From Chitinophaga jiangningensis (GTDB lineage Bacteria; Bacteroidota; Bacteroidia; Chitinophagales; Chitinophagaceae): a stretch of 64,000 bases of DNA. The stretch lies in NCBI RefSeq assembly GCF_900142605.1, contig NZ_FRBL01000002.1, positions 620,001 through 684,000 on the forward strand, written 5' to 3'. Within the stretch, counting starts at the first letter, position 1. The number at the start of each line of letters is the position of its first letter. The notes beneath the pieces were generated by a model, which did not search any database, was not told the DNA's origin, and saw only the letters and a list, made by a program, of their open reading frames with translations. The translations under genes were made by a program, and so were the position numbers. Below are positions 46,751 through 56,367 of this stretch, one piece after another.

Positions 46751-47572
46751 TTATCCTTGCGCACTCGGTCCCATCGTAATCGGCTTACCGTCAGAGGTAG
46801 TATAGGTGCGGCCTTCGGTGGCTTCCTTTGCAAACCACCACACCATATAGCGCGACCATACAAACCAGTTGTTACGGTCAAAACCTCCTTTTGGCATAAT
46901 GGTGAAGTCGGTCATTTTCAGACCAATGGCTTTCATCATCAGCGTCACTTTCTCCGGACTGTATTCTCCAAAAAAGCTGAGTGTACCTGCCGCATAGGTC
47001 GTATTTGTCCAGAGATACGGTTTGCTGGTACTGTTATCCGCATATAGGGTATACTTCAATAAATTGATGGAATCACGGTAAGACGTATACGCAGTTTTGG
47101 CAAAAGGCATATTGATAAACAGCTCAGGGCCGCCGGCCAGCTGAAAGTCCAGGCGCAGCGGCTTCGCTATCATGAACTCATTACGGTGCACTGTAATCTG
47201 CAGGCTGTCTATATACTTACCGGCACCAATTACGGCCCGGGTAATTGTATAATCGCGGCCCTCCTGCATAGTGGTGGAATCCAGTGTCAAAAGCCTGTAA
47301 GCACGGTCATGATCAGCGGCCTTACCGGTAATTTGAACGGCAAACGATACCACACTGTCTTTCACCTCCGCCGGGAAAAAGCCCATGCCCACCCAGAAAT
47401 AAGTAGCCGTATCCGTTTGAAAAACGGCACTGGACGACTTACGGGAGGCATCAAAGAATTGCTTCAGGTAAATGTTGCTCTGCGATGCTTCCTGGTCAAA
47501 CAGCTCCAGTGGCTGTTGCCGGCAGGCTCCCAGCAGGCAGGCAATCGTTATGATAAAGATGATTTGTTTCAT
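46751..47572 (-). CDS. DUF4843 lipoprotein
   Basis: 273 residues with lipobox CLLGAC then RQQPLELFDQEASQSNIYL, the hallmark start of DUF4843 proteins, including YFWVGMGFFPAEVKDS. Two beta-sandwich-like halves are likely. It is encoded between susD (17-bp gap) and the PKD-like gene and should be a surface partner of the SusC/SusD pair. Molecular function is not known for the family. Confidence 0.85.
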   Translation of the reverse strand: MKQIIFIITIACLLGACRQQPLELFDQEASQSNIYLKQFFDASRKSSSAVFQTDTATYFWVGMGFFPAEVKDSVVSFAVQITGKAADHDRAYRLLTLDSTTMQEGRDYTITRAVIGAGKYIDSLQITVHRNEFMIAKPLRLDFQLAGGPELFINMPFAKTAYTSYRDSINLLKYTLYADNSTSKPYLWTNTTYAAGTLSFFGEYSPEKVTLMMKAIGLKMTDFTIMPKGGFDRNNWFVWSRYMVWWFAKEATEGRTYTTSDGKPITMGPSAQG

Positions 47573-47589
47573 GTCTCAATCAATTTTAA

Positions 47590-49017
47590 TTATCTGGATG
47601 AGATTTCAGAATCCGGGTAAGCAAATACAAAGCGCCCCGATGCTATATCCAGGTTACCATTAGTAGTGTTGGGAGTAGGTACCAGCGTTATATTTTTACG
47701 CTTATAATAAAACCATAACTGCCCTTCACCGATAAACTCCTTGCGGTATTCTTTCTGAATCTCCGCATCCAGCCTGGCAGGATCTGTGATTTTAGTGGTA
47801 ATCCCCCTGGCGGCAATCACCGTGTTCAGGTAGTTCAGTCCATCCGCCGGGTCAGGATCAGCTTCCGCCGCGATGTAATACACTTCACTCAGCCTGATCA
47901 GCGGTTGCAGGTAACGCATCGTATAACCGGCTACCTTTACATCCTCATACTTCCTGAAGCTCCGGTAACCCAGTGGCGAGGATAATCGCCACAGGATACT
48001 GTAACGGAAATCTTCCAGCTTACCCTCGAATACTTTATCTGTAAAATTCTGTGTAGCCGGCGCCGTTATCTTTCCTCCTGCCAGCACGCGGGCATCCGTG
48101 AGGTTTTCATCATACAACTGCGTCTGATAGCTATACAACTGTTTGTTATAAATTCCAAACAACACTTCGGTAGCAAATACTTTATCCGTACTATCCTGGT
48201 TCAGTTTAATATTATCAGGATTTACCCAGGGAAAGAGTTTCGGATTATTAGCCGCGATCACTTCCTTTGCTGCGGCAAAGGCTGCGGGCTTGTTGTTGCG
48301 ATAGAGGTACACCCGCGCTTTCAGGGCCTTCACCGCAAAAAGGTTCATACGTAAATTGTTGTAGCCTTTATAACCTGCTGTGGTCACCAGGTCTGTTTCC
48401 AACAGCTGCTCTGCCTGGCTGATATCCCTGCAAATCGAATCCATCACCATCGTTGCCGGCAGGAAATCGCTCACATTCACACTCACTTTATCATACACCG
48501 GAATGGAAGCTTTAACTGAATCCGCCGAAGTATAGCGTGGCCCCCACATGCGCAGTAAGTCGAAATACAGGAAGGCACGCAGTGCCAGTGCCTGGCCCTT
48601 GTAAAATTTAATCCTGTCCGGTGCTATGTTACGTGCGTGATCTATATTCTCTATAAAATTATTTAAGTTGGCCACCGCCAGGTACATACCATTCCAGATA
48701 TTCTGTAAATCCCCGGCCACCGCGGCATCCGACTGATTTATGGTGGTATACTGGTACCAGGTATAGCTGCTGTTGGTACACCAGTAGTTTTGTGCAAAAC
48801 AGTCCAGCACCGTCATCGTCAGATTTTTGCCGTACAGCGCAGAAGTAGTCATCTGCGCATACACGCCCGTTAATGCATCGGATACATTGTTTTCCGAATC
48901 AAATACCGCTTCCTCTGTTATCCTGTCTTCCGGCTTTACATCCAGCCATTTACTACAGGATGTAAACAGCACAGCCAATAACAGCAGCGGCCCGAAGGTG
49001 GTCTTTAATATCTTCAT
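47590..49017 (-). CDS. SusD/RagB-family lipoprotein (pair 3)
   Basis: About 475 residues from ATG 49017 (MKILKTTFG); the frame also allows 49023. Lipobox LFTSC then SKWLDVKPEDRITEEAVF. The C-terminal SusD signature is present as IQKEYRKEFIGEGQLWFYYKRKN. It follows the STN-type susC by 5-11 bp. Ligand unknown; the DUF4843 and PKD-like partners suggest it might be a peptide or glycoprotein-derived oligosaccharide. Confidence 0.93.
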   Translation of the reverse strand: MKILKTTFGPLLLLAVLFTSCSKWLDVKPEDRITEEAVFDSENNVSDALTGVYAQMTTSALYGKNLTMTVLDCFAQNYWCTNSSYTWYQYTTINQSDAAVAGDLQNIWNGMYLAVANLNNFIENIDHARNIAPDRIKFYKGQALALRAFLYFDLLRMWGPRYTSADSVKASIPVYDKVSVNVSDFLPATMVMDSICRDISQAEQLLETDLVTTAGYKGYNNLRMNLFAVKALKARVYLYRNNKPAAFAAAKEVIAANNPKLFPWVNPDNIKLNQDSTDKVFATEVLFGIYNKQLYSYQTQLYDENLTDARVLAGGKITAPATQNFTDKVFEGKLEDFRYSILWRLSSPLGYRSFRKYEDVKVAGYTMRYLQPLIRLSEVYYIAAEADPDPADGLNYLNTVIAARGITTKITDPARLDAEIQKEYRKEFIGEGQLWFYYKRKNITLVPTPNTTNGNLDIASGRFVFAYPDSEISSR

Positions 49018-49028
49018 AATCATAATTT

Positions 49029-52000
49029 TTAAAGCAGGCTGGCAGACAGCGTGAAAGAAAAGGTTCTGGCATAAGGGTAGCTGATACCGCGTTCCCGCTT
49101 AATGGTGGAAATACGAAACAGTTCATTGGTCATGCCCATCAGTCGAATATTGGCCAGGTGCATACTACGCAGCCAGGCCTTGTCGCGGAACGTATAGGTA
49201 AGGCTGGCCGACTCGAGCGAAAAAGTATTTTCTTCCTGCATAAACCGGGAGCTCATATAACTCTTATCGTAAATGCTCACACCTTTAAACTGCGTTACAT
49301 CGCCGGGCTTTTTCCAGCGCTCGTACAGCGCTCTTTTATCCTGGTTGTAGTTCGCCATTTTATCGAAACTGATGTTTTCCACTTTGTCGTACAGCGCACT
49401 GTTAAACGCATCCTGCCCCTGTATGTATCGGCAACTCAGGTTCAGCTGAAAATTTTTGACGGAGAGGTAGGAGCTCAACACGCCTTGCAGCTGCGGGCGG
49501 CTATTCCCCACCACAATACGGTCCTTATAGTCATAATCATACGTTTGGGTACCATCTTTTTTCAGGAAGATTTCACGGCCGGTGCTGGGATCAATACCCA
49601 GGGACGGCACGGCCCATATATCATCCGGCGCATATCCATCGCGGTACTGCACCAGTGAATTTGATGCTCTCAGCTTATCATTTACCGCCCCGAGATATTT
49701 ATCGAGGTCACTGTAACGGGAAGTGTAGTGGGAGCCGGTGGCGGACAATGTCCAGGTTATTCCTTTCTGCTGGTTAGCAATCACACTGTAGGAAACTTTA
49801 AACTCCTGGCCTTTGGTGGTAAGTGTACCGGCGTTAAACGGATAATTGGACAAGCCGGTGGATGCAGGCAGGCTCACCGCAATTACCAATGGGGACGTAC
49901 GTTTTTCGTAATAATCGAGCGTTAGTTTTAACCGCCCGCCAAAGAAACCAGCGTCTATACCCGCACTTTTTTCTGCGGTATTCTGCCACTGCAGGTTCAC
50001 GTTACCTTTTGTAGCCAGGTTCAAGCCAACCGTATTAACATAGGCGGCACCGTTATAGACGTAGGTAGATACAGAACTGAATGCATTGAAGTTCTGGTTA
50101 CCGGTAACACCGAAGTTGGTGCGTAGGCTCAGCTGACTGATCCACGTTGTATTTTTCAGGAAGCCTTCTTTCGCGAGGTTCCACCTGGCACCTACGGAAT
50201 AGAACGGCGAATATTTATTAGCGGTGCCGAAGGAGGTGGAACCATCGTATGCAATAGTTCCATCCACACTATAACGGTTATCGTAGGAGTAGTTTACACT
50301 GGCCAGTATTTTATTTTTTCGGGAGATGTTAGTGACGTAGTAGGGTAAAGAGCCCTGTGCATAGTTAAATGCAAAGCGCGGATTACCGTTGGCCGTATTG
50401 GGAAAGCCTTCCAGCCGATAGCTTTCCAGCTGATTTTTATTCTCAGAAATATCACTACGGACATTGGCGTTAATCATATGCTGGCCTAACATCTTATAAT
50501 AAGTCAACATCAACCAGGCAGCATAATTAAAAGAGCTGGTTTTAGCATTGGCGTAGGTCCCTTTTTTTGAGGGGTCAGTTTGCGCAAATGCCAGGTCGCG
50601 CGGGCTGGTATACACTTCGTTTACCGTATTGGTGGTGGCCAGCTGCAAGGCACCGCTGATGCGCAGGGCATCCGTAACATCCGCGGTCAGCCCCAGGTTA
50701 TTGGTGATATTGAGCGATTTATTTTTGTCGTAATTACCCAGTGCTACCGCATACATTGGGTTCTTCACCCAGAGGTTGTTGGTGTTTGCATTGGTTTTAT
50801 TTCTTGTTTTATCGAGATAGGGTTCATACGCCGGTAATTTTTCATAGTAAGGGTTTGTGTTTACCCAGGTAGAAAAAGTACCGTAGGGAGATTCGGCGGA
50901 CGTGTAACCGGAAATAAAGGTACTGTTGGAGATATTCACTTTCCCGGTACGATAGCCCAGTGTGAGTCTGCCGCTCCATTCATTTCGGCCGGAGCCTTTC
51001 ATTACGCCCTGTACTTTACGGTAGCTGCCACCTGCATCAAATGTAACGGGTCCTGAACCACCGCCGGCATATAGCGAATGGCGTTGCGTAATGCCTGTGC
51101 GTACCGGTTCATTGAGCCAATAGGTATTTACCCCCCGTTCTACATCCTGGAGGCGGCGACTATACAGTGAATCATAATAGAGATATTGATCCATAGCTCC
51201 ATCAAAAACGCCGTTGGCAATATACCTGCCGGCGAGCTTTTCAAATTCCAGTTTTTCACGGGCGTTCATCATGTTATAGCTGCTCAGGTCAGGTGCATCT
51301 ACTGATAAATCCGAAGTATACGTCATGGTTACCTTTCCGGCACCGGCACGAATGGTTTCTACCACCACTACTCCGTTGGCGGCGCGGCTGCCGTAGATTG
51401 CCGTGGAGGCAGCATCTTTCAGAATAGTAATAGAGGCGATCCGGTTAATATCCAGGTCTACGATCTGGCGCAGGGTAGCTTCAAATCCATCGAGTATAAA
51501 CAGGGGCTGATTGGGGTCGCCGGCAAACTGGTCGCGCAGGTTGTTACTCGAAATGGCCGACTGTCCTCGCAGTTCAATCGTTGGCAGTACGTTGGGGTTG
51601 CTGCCTGCGATGTTGTTTTCCATCACAAGGAAGGAAGGGTCCAACGTCCGTAGGGCCTGTACTACGTTGTTGTTGCTGACAGTCTTCAACTGTTCACCGC
51701 TATAAACCGCTGTGGAGCCGGCGAAGCTATTTTTATTACGTGTAAACATCCCCGTTACTACCACTTGTGATAAGCTCTGGTCCGTGGTTTTGAGCGTGAT
51801 TCTCACAACAGATTTGCTACTGGCATGAATGGTTTGCGTTTTAAAACCGATGGAGCTGATTTGCAGCTGCACATTATCCTGGTCCGTTTTGAGTTCGAAG
51901 GAGCCGTCGGTGCGGGTAGCCACTCCCATGGACTGGCCGGCCACCGCTATGCTTGCGCCGGGGATGGGTTCACCTTTTTCATCCGTTACTTTACCGCGGA

Positions 52001-52433
52001 TGATCACCTCCTGCTGTACCGGCACCGGTACGGGCGCAGGAGGCTCCTCATCTTTTTTGCGAAGCACCACGGTGTTTTGGGTGATACTGTACGTAAATGG
52101 CTGGTTTTTGAAACATACTTCCAGGACCTCTTTCAGCGTGGCATCCTGGAGATGAAGATCCACCTTTCTGGACTGGGCCATCAGGTCATCGCGATATACA
52201 AACGTATAACCGGTTTGTAGTTTAATTTCTTCGAACACCGATTCCAACCGGGCCGCGCGGGCCTCGATGGTGATTCGCTGTCCCATCGTTTTTGCACTGA
52301 TGTGCAAAGCAAAAAATAGTAATAAGCAGGAAGTCAGCTTCATTATGCGTCCTATTTGTCTGATATTCAGAAAGTGCCGCCTACTCTCCGTTATTCCGGG
52401 GGGCACGGCTTTGCCTTTTGCAAGTAATTGCAT
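49029..52433 (-). CDS. SusC-type TonB-dependent transducer with STN domain (pair 3)
   Basis: 1134 residues. A long positively charged N-region precedes the hydrophobic segment MKLTSCLLLFFALHISAKT, a start style common in Chitinophaga; ATG 52340 or so is an alternative. An STN domain (about 52-125, LESVFEEIKLQTGYTFVYRDD) is followed by a carboxypeptidase-regulatory-like domain (about 145-215), plug with VQALRTLDPSFLV and ILKDAASTAIYGSRAANG, and the barrel. The STN domain should contact the FecR protein encoded upstream, so substrate binding can be signalled to the ECF sigma factor. Confidence 0.95.
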   Translation of the reverse strand: MQLLAKGKAVPPGITESRRHFLNIRQIGRIMKLTSCLLLFFALHISAKTMGQRITIEARAARLESVFEEIKLQTGYTFVYRDDLMAQSRKVDLHLQDATLKEVLEVCFKNQPFTYSITQNTVVLRKKDEEPPAPVPVPVQQEVIIRGKVTDEKGEPIPGASIAVAGQSMGVATRTDGSFELKTDQDNVQLQISSIGFKTQTIHASSKSVVRITLKTTDQSLSQVVVTGMFTRNKNSFAGSTAVYSGEQLKTVSNNNVVQALRTLDPSFLVMENNIAGSNPNVLPTIELRGQSAISSNNLRDQFAGDPNQPLFILDGFEATLRQIVDLDINRIASITILKDAASTAIYGSRAANGVVVVETIRAGAGKVTMTYTSDLSVDAPDLSSYNMMNAREKLEFEKLAGRYIANGVFDGAMDQYLYYDSLYSRRLQDVERGVNTYWLNEPVRTGITQRHSLYAGGGSGPVTFDAGGSYRKVQGVMKGSGRNEWSGRLTLGYRTGKVNISNSTFISGYTSAESPYGTFSTWVNTNPYYEKLPAYEPYLDKTRNKTNANTNNLWVKNPMYAVALGNYDKNKSLNITNNLGLTADVTDALRISGALQLATTNTVNEVYTSPRDLAFAQTDPSKKGTYANAKTSSFNYAAWLMLTYYKMLGQHMINANVRSDISENKNQLESYRLEGFPNTANGNPRFAFNYAQGSLPYYVTNISRKNKILASVNYSYDNRYSVDGTIAYDGSTSFGTANKYSPFYSVGARWNLAKEGFLKNTTWISQLSLRTNFGVTGNQNFNAFSSVSTYVYNGAAYVNTVGLNLATKGNVNLQWQNTAEKSAGIDAGFFGGRLKLTLDYYEKRTSPLVIAVSLPASTGLSNYPFNAGTLTTKGQEFKVSYSVIANQQKGITWTLSATGSHYTSRYSDLDKYLGAVNDKLRASNSLVQYRDGYAPDDIWAVPSLGIDPSTGREIFLKKDGTQTYDYDYKDRIVVGNSRPQLQGVLSSYLSVKNFQLNLSCRYIQGQDAFNSALYDKVENISFDKMANYNQDKRALYERWKKPGDVTQFKGVSIYDKSYMSSRFMQEENTFSLESASLTYTFRDKAWLRSMHLANIRLMGMTNELFRISTIKRERGISYPYARTFSFTLSASLL

Positions 52434-52649
52434 AGATTTGAATGTGTTTGGTTAGAAATAACAATCTTCCGGATTGAGAAAGCATACCAGACCCCTGCCG
52501 GGAATACTGCGAATATTTCCGGCTTTTTTATGAGTATGCCTGTCTGTTAACTTTGCTGGCTTTAATGAAAGCGGCGGATGTTCTTTTCTTTTGGTTGATA
52601 CATAATTGCTGATTTTGATTGATGCTGATAAAATGGTTGGTTTCTGCTA
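52434..52649 (-). promoter_or_regulatory. FecR-SusC spacer, probable ECF-dependent promoter region
   Basis: 216 bp, too long for simple co-transcription. A hairpin GCCGGGAATA (52497-52506) / TATTTCCGGC (52514-52523), with one G-T pair, is followed on the plus strand by TTTTTT. No exact TAnnTTTG box is seen on the minus strand, in keeping with control by the alternative sigma factor. The ECF promoter sequence itself cannot be fixed from one copy. Confidence 0.35.
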
Positions 52650-53792
52650 TTAATACACTACGATAGTTTGTTCTTTCAGTTCACAGCGGATGCCGCTGTA
52701 GTTCATGATCTTCAGTACTTCGGCCAGGCTGGTGCTGCGTTTAAACTCTCCTGACATGAGCACCTGCGGGATAGCTCCTTCATAGGAGATATCCACATTA
52801 TACCAGCGGGCAATCATATTCATTACTGCCGGCACTTCCATGTTTTCAAAAGCGATCATGCCATCTTTCCAACTGGCTATTTTATAGGCGTTTACTTTTT
52901 TCAGGGAGATGTGGGTGCCGCTGTTCACTACGGTACCTTGCTGATTGGGCCTTACTACCTGTTCTTTTTCTGCTGTATTTATTTTTACCGCGCCGGTAAG
53001 CACTGTAGTGCTGATCTGATGATCATCACTATAAGCGTTGATATTAAAACTTGTGCCGAGCACCTCGGTGGTTACTGTGCCGGTGATTACTTTAAACGGC
53101 CTTTCCGGGTTTGCTGCCGGCTCAAAAAACGCTTCACCTTCCAGAGTCACCACACGCTCGCTGCCGCTAAAAGCGGCGGGATAATGTAGTTTAGAATCGG
53201 CGTTGAGCCAAACCTTACTGCCATCGGGCAGTTGCAGCGTGTATTGTCCGCCGCGGGGTGTTACCAGTGTATTCATGCCCGTAGTGGCGGCGGCGCTGTA
53301 GCGCAGGGTGCCGTTATCCTGCTCTATGGCCTGCTCCCCCTGTACAATCGTTTTTCTGGCACTGTCCAGCTGCAGCACCCTGCCATCGGCCAGGGTAAGC
53401 GTGGCTTTGTTTCCTCCGGGTACGGCCATGGCTATACGCGAAGGTGCCGGCGGCTGGTACAGGGATAAATATGCAATGGTTGAAATAATCAGTATACCTG
53501 CCGCCGCAGCGGCCATCGTGAGCAACTTCCTTATGCGGCCACGGGGCGCCGCTACCGGCTCCTGCTGCAGGATGGCGGGCAGCAATGCCTGTAATCGCGC
53601 TATCACTGCCGGGTTTACCTCGCTGGCCCCTGGCATGGACGCCAGCTGCTCTTCGATCAGCGCAACCGTTTCAGGGTCCTTCGCCACAGCGGGAGAACCC
53701 AGCCAGCTGATTAGTGCAGCCGTATCTGCCGGTGTACAGGAATCTGTTAACAGCCTGTTGAACAGGGCTGCTTTATTGTTTGGTTGACTCAT
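52650..53792 (-). CDS. FecR-family anti-sigma factor
   Basis: 380 residues. A cytoplasmic N-terminal region of about 85 residues precedes one membrane helix (about 87-110, LLTMAAAAAGILIISTIAYL). The periplasmic FecR domain follows (about 175-270, TLVTPRGGQYTLQLPDGSKVWLNADS), and a DUF4974 STN-like domain closes the protein (about 310-380, VMNMIARWYNVDISYEG). It should hold the ECF sigma factor inactive until the STN domain of the SusC signals substrate. It starts 57 bp after the sigma gene. Confidence 0.94.
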   Translation of the reverse strand: MSQPNNKAALFNRLLTDSCTPADTAALISWLGSPAVAKDPETVALIEEQLASMPGASEVNPAVIARLQALLPAILQQEPVAAPRGRIRKLLTMAAAAAGILIISTIAYLSLYQPPAPSRIAMAVPGGNKATLTLADGRVLQLDSARKTIVQGEQAIEQDNGTLRYSAAATTGMNTLVTPRGGQYTLQLPDGSKVWLNADSKLHYPAAFSGSERVVTLEGEAFFEPAANPERPFKVITGTVTTEVLGTSFNINAYSDDHQISTTVLTGAVKINTAEKEQVVRPNQQGTVVNSGTHISLKKVNAYKIASWKDGMIAFENMEVPAVMNMIARWYNVDISYEGAIPQVLMSGEFKRSTSLAEVLKIMNYSGIRCELKEQTIVVY

Positions 53793-53849
53793 CTTACTAT
53801 AATGACAACGGAGAAAAGAAATGGAGGGGGTGCCGGCAAGGTATTTTTT

Positions 53850-54449
53850 TTAATTTTTTGTAACCACATTAAAAAACAGCAGTAATAGCAACACTTTGCC
53901 GGGGTCATTACCCAGGGAAGTGCGGATCTTACGGTTGGCTTCTTTCAGGTATTCTTTCACGGTGTATATGGAAATGCCCAGCTGTTCGGCAACTTCGCGG
54001 TTGGTAAGTCCATCAATACGGCACAGGCGATATACCTTCGCCTGCTGCGGGGGCAGCCTGTCCAAAAGCTCATCCAGCATTTCCTTACTGTCCTGGTAAT
54101 GCAGTGCCTCCTCGATATGTGAATACTGGACTTCCACGTGTTGACGGAACTGGTCCAGCTTTTCCTTATCATGTTGCAACTGCCGGAAGTAATTTATGAC
54201 CCTGTTTTGTCCGGCCCTTACGAGGTAGCCGGCAAAGTTGGCAATTTGTATCTCCTTCCTGTTTTTCCAGATTGCAGAAAAAATCTCCTGTATAATATCC
54301 GTGGTGGCAGCTTCATCTTTTATCATGCCCTGCACTACTACGTATAACCCAGGGCTGTAGTGGTAATACAGCGCCGTAAAAGCCGCCTCGTTGCCCACCC
54401 GGAGGTCGGACAGCAGTTGAGCTTCATTGGATAAGGATTGTACAGTCAT
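53850..54449 (-). CDS. ECF RNA polymerase sigma factor, Bacteroidota type
   Basis: 199 residues. Region 2 at about 20-90 (FTALYYHYSPGLYVVVQGMIKDEAATTDIIQEIF in pieces, FAGYLVRAGQNRVINYFRQ) and region 4 at about 130-185 (LPPQQAKVYRLCRIDGL, NREVAEQLGISIYTVKEYL). The short C-terminal tail is hydrophobic (VLLLLLFFNVV). It probably transcribes the susC-susD-DUF4843-PKD genes. Partner FecR directly downstream. Confidence 0.94.
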   Translation of the reverse strand: MTVQSLSNEAQLLSDLRVGNEAAFTALYYHYSPGLYVVVQGMIKDEAATTDIIQEIFSAIWKNRKEIQIANFAGYLVRAGQNRVINYFRQLQHDKEKLDQFRQHVEVQYSHIEEALHYQDSKEMLDELLDRLPPQQAKVYRLCRIDGLTNREVAEQLGISIYTVKEYLKEANRKIRTSLGNDPGKVLLLLLFFNVVTKN

Positions 54450-54471
54450 GATAAGTTTTATAAGCTACAGA

Positions 54472-54479
54472 CAAATCTA
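54472..54479 (-). promoter_or_regulatory. -7 promoter box of the sigma/FecR operon
   Basis: Minus-strand TAGATTTG, an exact match to TAnnTTTG, 23 bp upstream of the sigma factor ATG. No good -33 TTG at the usual distance was found, so only the -7 element is claimed. Confidence 0.5.
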
Positions 54480-54511
54480 CTAATTGGCGGCTCAAGTTGT
54501 TAAAAAATCGG

Positions 54512-54547
54512 AAAAATAAAAAGCCTGTTGCCGTAAAAGCAACAGGC
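54512..54547 (-). terminator. rho-independent terminator of the GH30 gene
   Basis: Stem GCCTGTTGC (54523-54531) / GCAACAGGC (54539-54547) with a 7-nt loop. On the minus strand it is followed by TTTTTATTTTT. It begins 26 bp after the GH30 stop codon and separates GH30 from the sigma factor gene. Confidence 0.85.
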
Positions 54548-54573
54548 ACTTGTTTCACCAAAAAGGAGCAGGA

Positions 54574-56094
54574 CTACTGCAAAGTGCTGGTACCAGTAAA
54601 TGTTACTACACTACTTGCTGGTACATTTACTACAAACCCACCTGATGCGTTAGCATTCACAGGGGTTGTAGCCGCCCAATGCGCTGTGCTGGCAGCAGAA
54701 GTCACATAGCCGGTGAGGGAGCTGGCTGCAAAGCCACTTAACGCTACGGCGCAGTTAACAGGTACAGATCCGGTATTGATTACCACCACGCTGAATTTAC
54801 CCGTGGCAGGGTCTTTATAGGCCGACACACGAAGGTTGCCGTTATTGGATACGCTGGCAGCAAAACGGAAATAACCTGGACGTACAAACCGGGAGAACTG
54901 ACCCATTACATCGTAGGTTTTAGGAAACTCCAGGCTACCGTCTGACCTGGTACAAATCAGCGCTTCGTTGTTCTGAAATGCCAGCATACCCAGCCAGTAT
55001 ACGTAAGCATTTACGTTACACTCCGCCAGAAATTTATGCATGCTGGTGGCAAGTTTCAAACCCATTGCCATGCTGGCATCATAGGTACCGGCATCATCAG
55101 AGGCTTCTGTTACCCAAACAGGTTTGTTACCGGTAGCGTAGTTCCAGATGGAAGGATTTTGATTTAATCCGCGGGTGCCTACAATCAGGTCACCTATTTC
55201 CACATAACCATGCCCAGCCAGGATATCCACATTGCTTTTATCCATGGAAGAAAGGAAATTGTTAGCAGTGCCCCAGGCAGCATTTTCTGAAGAAATAATT
55301 TTTACTCCATTGAGGCCCTGTGCATTTAAAGCCGGACGCAGGTTATTGGTGATGAATTCGCCCAGATGTGCAGCCGTCCAATAGCTGGCAGGCCAGTCGG
55401 AGAATACGTTTTCCGGCTCATTGCTTGGCGATACGCCGTACAGGCTCACTCCTTCATTCTGGTAGCCTTTTACAAAGCCAGCTACATAATTGGCAAAGGA
55501 ACTGGAGCAGCAGCTGTAATTAAGCCCGTTAAACCACTTGGCGCTTACTACGCTGGTATTGGTTTTCATGCTGAGTGGCGGCGTCCAGGTGCTGGCAAAT
55601 GCAATGGGCGTACTATAGCGTTGCTTCACCGATTTCATAATCCACAGCTGGGAAATATGTGTTTTCTGATCTGCGGTAAGCCCGGTATAGGCGGCGGCTG
55701 TTGGGGATACATCAATATCTACCGTGGCAGGTTTGATGGTAACCGCGCCGGTAGAAGAATTGAATGGATAGGTGTGTAATACTTCCCCGCGGATCATGTT
55801 GAGCTGCAGGCCACTGTTGCCCCAGAGCAGGTCCAGGATGCTGTCGCGCTTCGGTGATTCAAAGAAAGGAGTAACACGACCGGCAAAAGCACCGAAGCCA
55901 TCAATTTTCTGATAACCCTGTGCCCAGTTGAGGGAAATGTTAGCGCTGTCGATGCCTGGCGTGGAAGAGGCGATCTGTGCTTTAGCGCCGGTAATTTTTT
56001 CCAGGTTGCCCTGGCTGGCATCTTTAGAACAGCTAACGCCGAAAAGAGCAATGATTGCTGGCAGCGCAAGCTGCCGTACGTAGTTGTTTTTCAT
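54574..56094 (-). CDS. GH30-family glycosidase lipoprotein
   Basis: 506 residues with lipobox FGVSC at about residue 21, so probably lipid-anchored. A TIM barrel starts at QKIDGFGAFAG, carries acid/base Glu226 in VSPSNEPENVF and nucleophile Glu330 in VWVTEASDDAG, and is flanked by a beta-sandwich formed by both ends (C-terminal FSVVVINTGSVPVNCAV). GH30 enzymes include endo-beta-1,6-galactanases, beta-1,6-glucanases and xylanases; the subfamily is not certain. Monocistronic, with its own terminator. Its place before the sigma/FecR operon suggests linked function but not co-transcription. Confidence 0.85.
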   Translation of the reverse strand: MKNNYVRQLALPAIIALFGVSCSKDASQGNLEKITGAKAQIASSTPGIDSANISLNWAQGYQKIDGFGAFAGRVTPFFESPKRDSILDLLWGNSGLQLNMIRGEVLHTYPFNSSTGAVTIKPATVDIDVSPTAAAYTGLTADQKTHISQLWIMKSVKQRYSTPIAFASTWTPPLSMKTNTSVVSAKWFNGLNYSCCSSSFANYVAGFVKGYQNEGVSLYGVSPSNEPENVFSDWPASYWTAAHLGEFITNNLRPALNAQGLNGVKIISSENAAWGTANNFLSSMDKSNVDILAGHGYVEIGDLIVGTRGLNQNPSIWNYATGNKPVWVTEASDDAGTYDASMAMGLKLATSMHKFLAECNVNAYVYWLGMLAFQNNEALICTRSDGSLEFPKTYDVMGQFSRFVRPGYFRFAASVSNNGNLRVSAYKDPATGKFSVVVINTGSVPVNCAVALSGFAASSLTGYVTSAASTAHWAATTPVNANASGGFVVNVPASSVVTFTGTSTLQ

Positions 56095-56274
56095 TATTCA
56101 ATTTTGGGTTTAGAGAAAAGGATATTGCGTAGGGTTACACCCTTGGGTAATGCTCTGAATAAATAACGCGGACAGCACAGCTCTTTTCGTAACTAAATTT
56201 AAATGGAAAAAACAGGAATTACTATTTTGGGAAATGGCTGCAAAAGTTTGGATAAAAAAGTATCATTACTTCTA

Positions 56275-56353
56275 ATAAGCAAAGAGGTCCACCGCCAACG
56301 GCGGTGGACCTCTTTGCTTATAGTGCGGGCCATAGGCCCGCACTATAAGCAAA
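56275..56353. repeat. dual-hairpin element 6 (behind the DUF892 gene)
   Basis: The clearest example. X = ATAAGCAAA at 56275-56283 and 56345-56353, X' = TTTGCTTAT at 56313-56321. Stem A is 56284-56296/56300-56312 with loop AAC; stem B is 56322-56331/56335-56344 with loop ATA. All pairs are perfect. It lies 14 bp behind the stop codon of the minus-strand gene at 56368. Confidence 0.92.
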
Positions 56354-56367
56354 ATAAAAAATCAGTA

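Noticed and set aside
52497..52529. Terminator on the plus strand in the FecR-SusC spacer
   Set aside because: A stem followed by T6 is present, but no plus-strand gene ends there. Mentioned only as a structure in the spacer.
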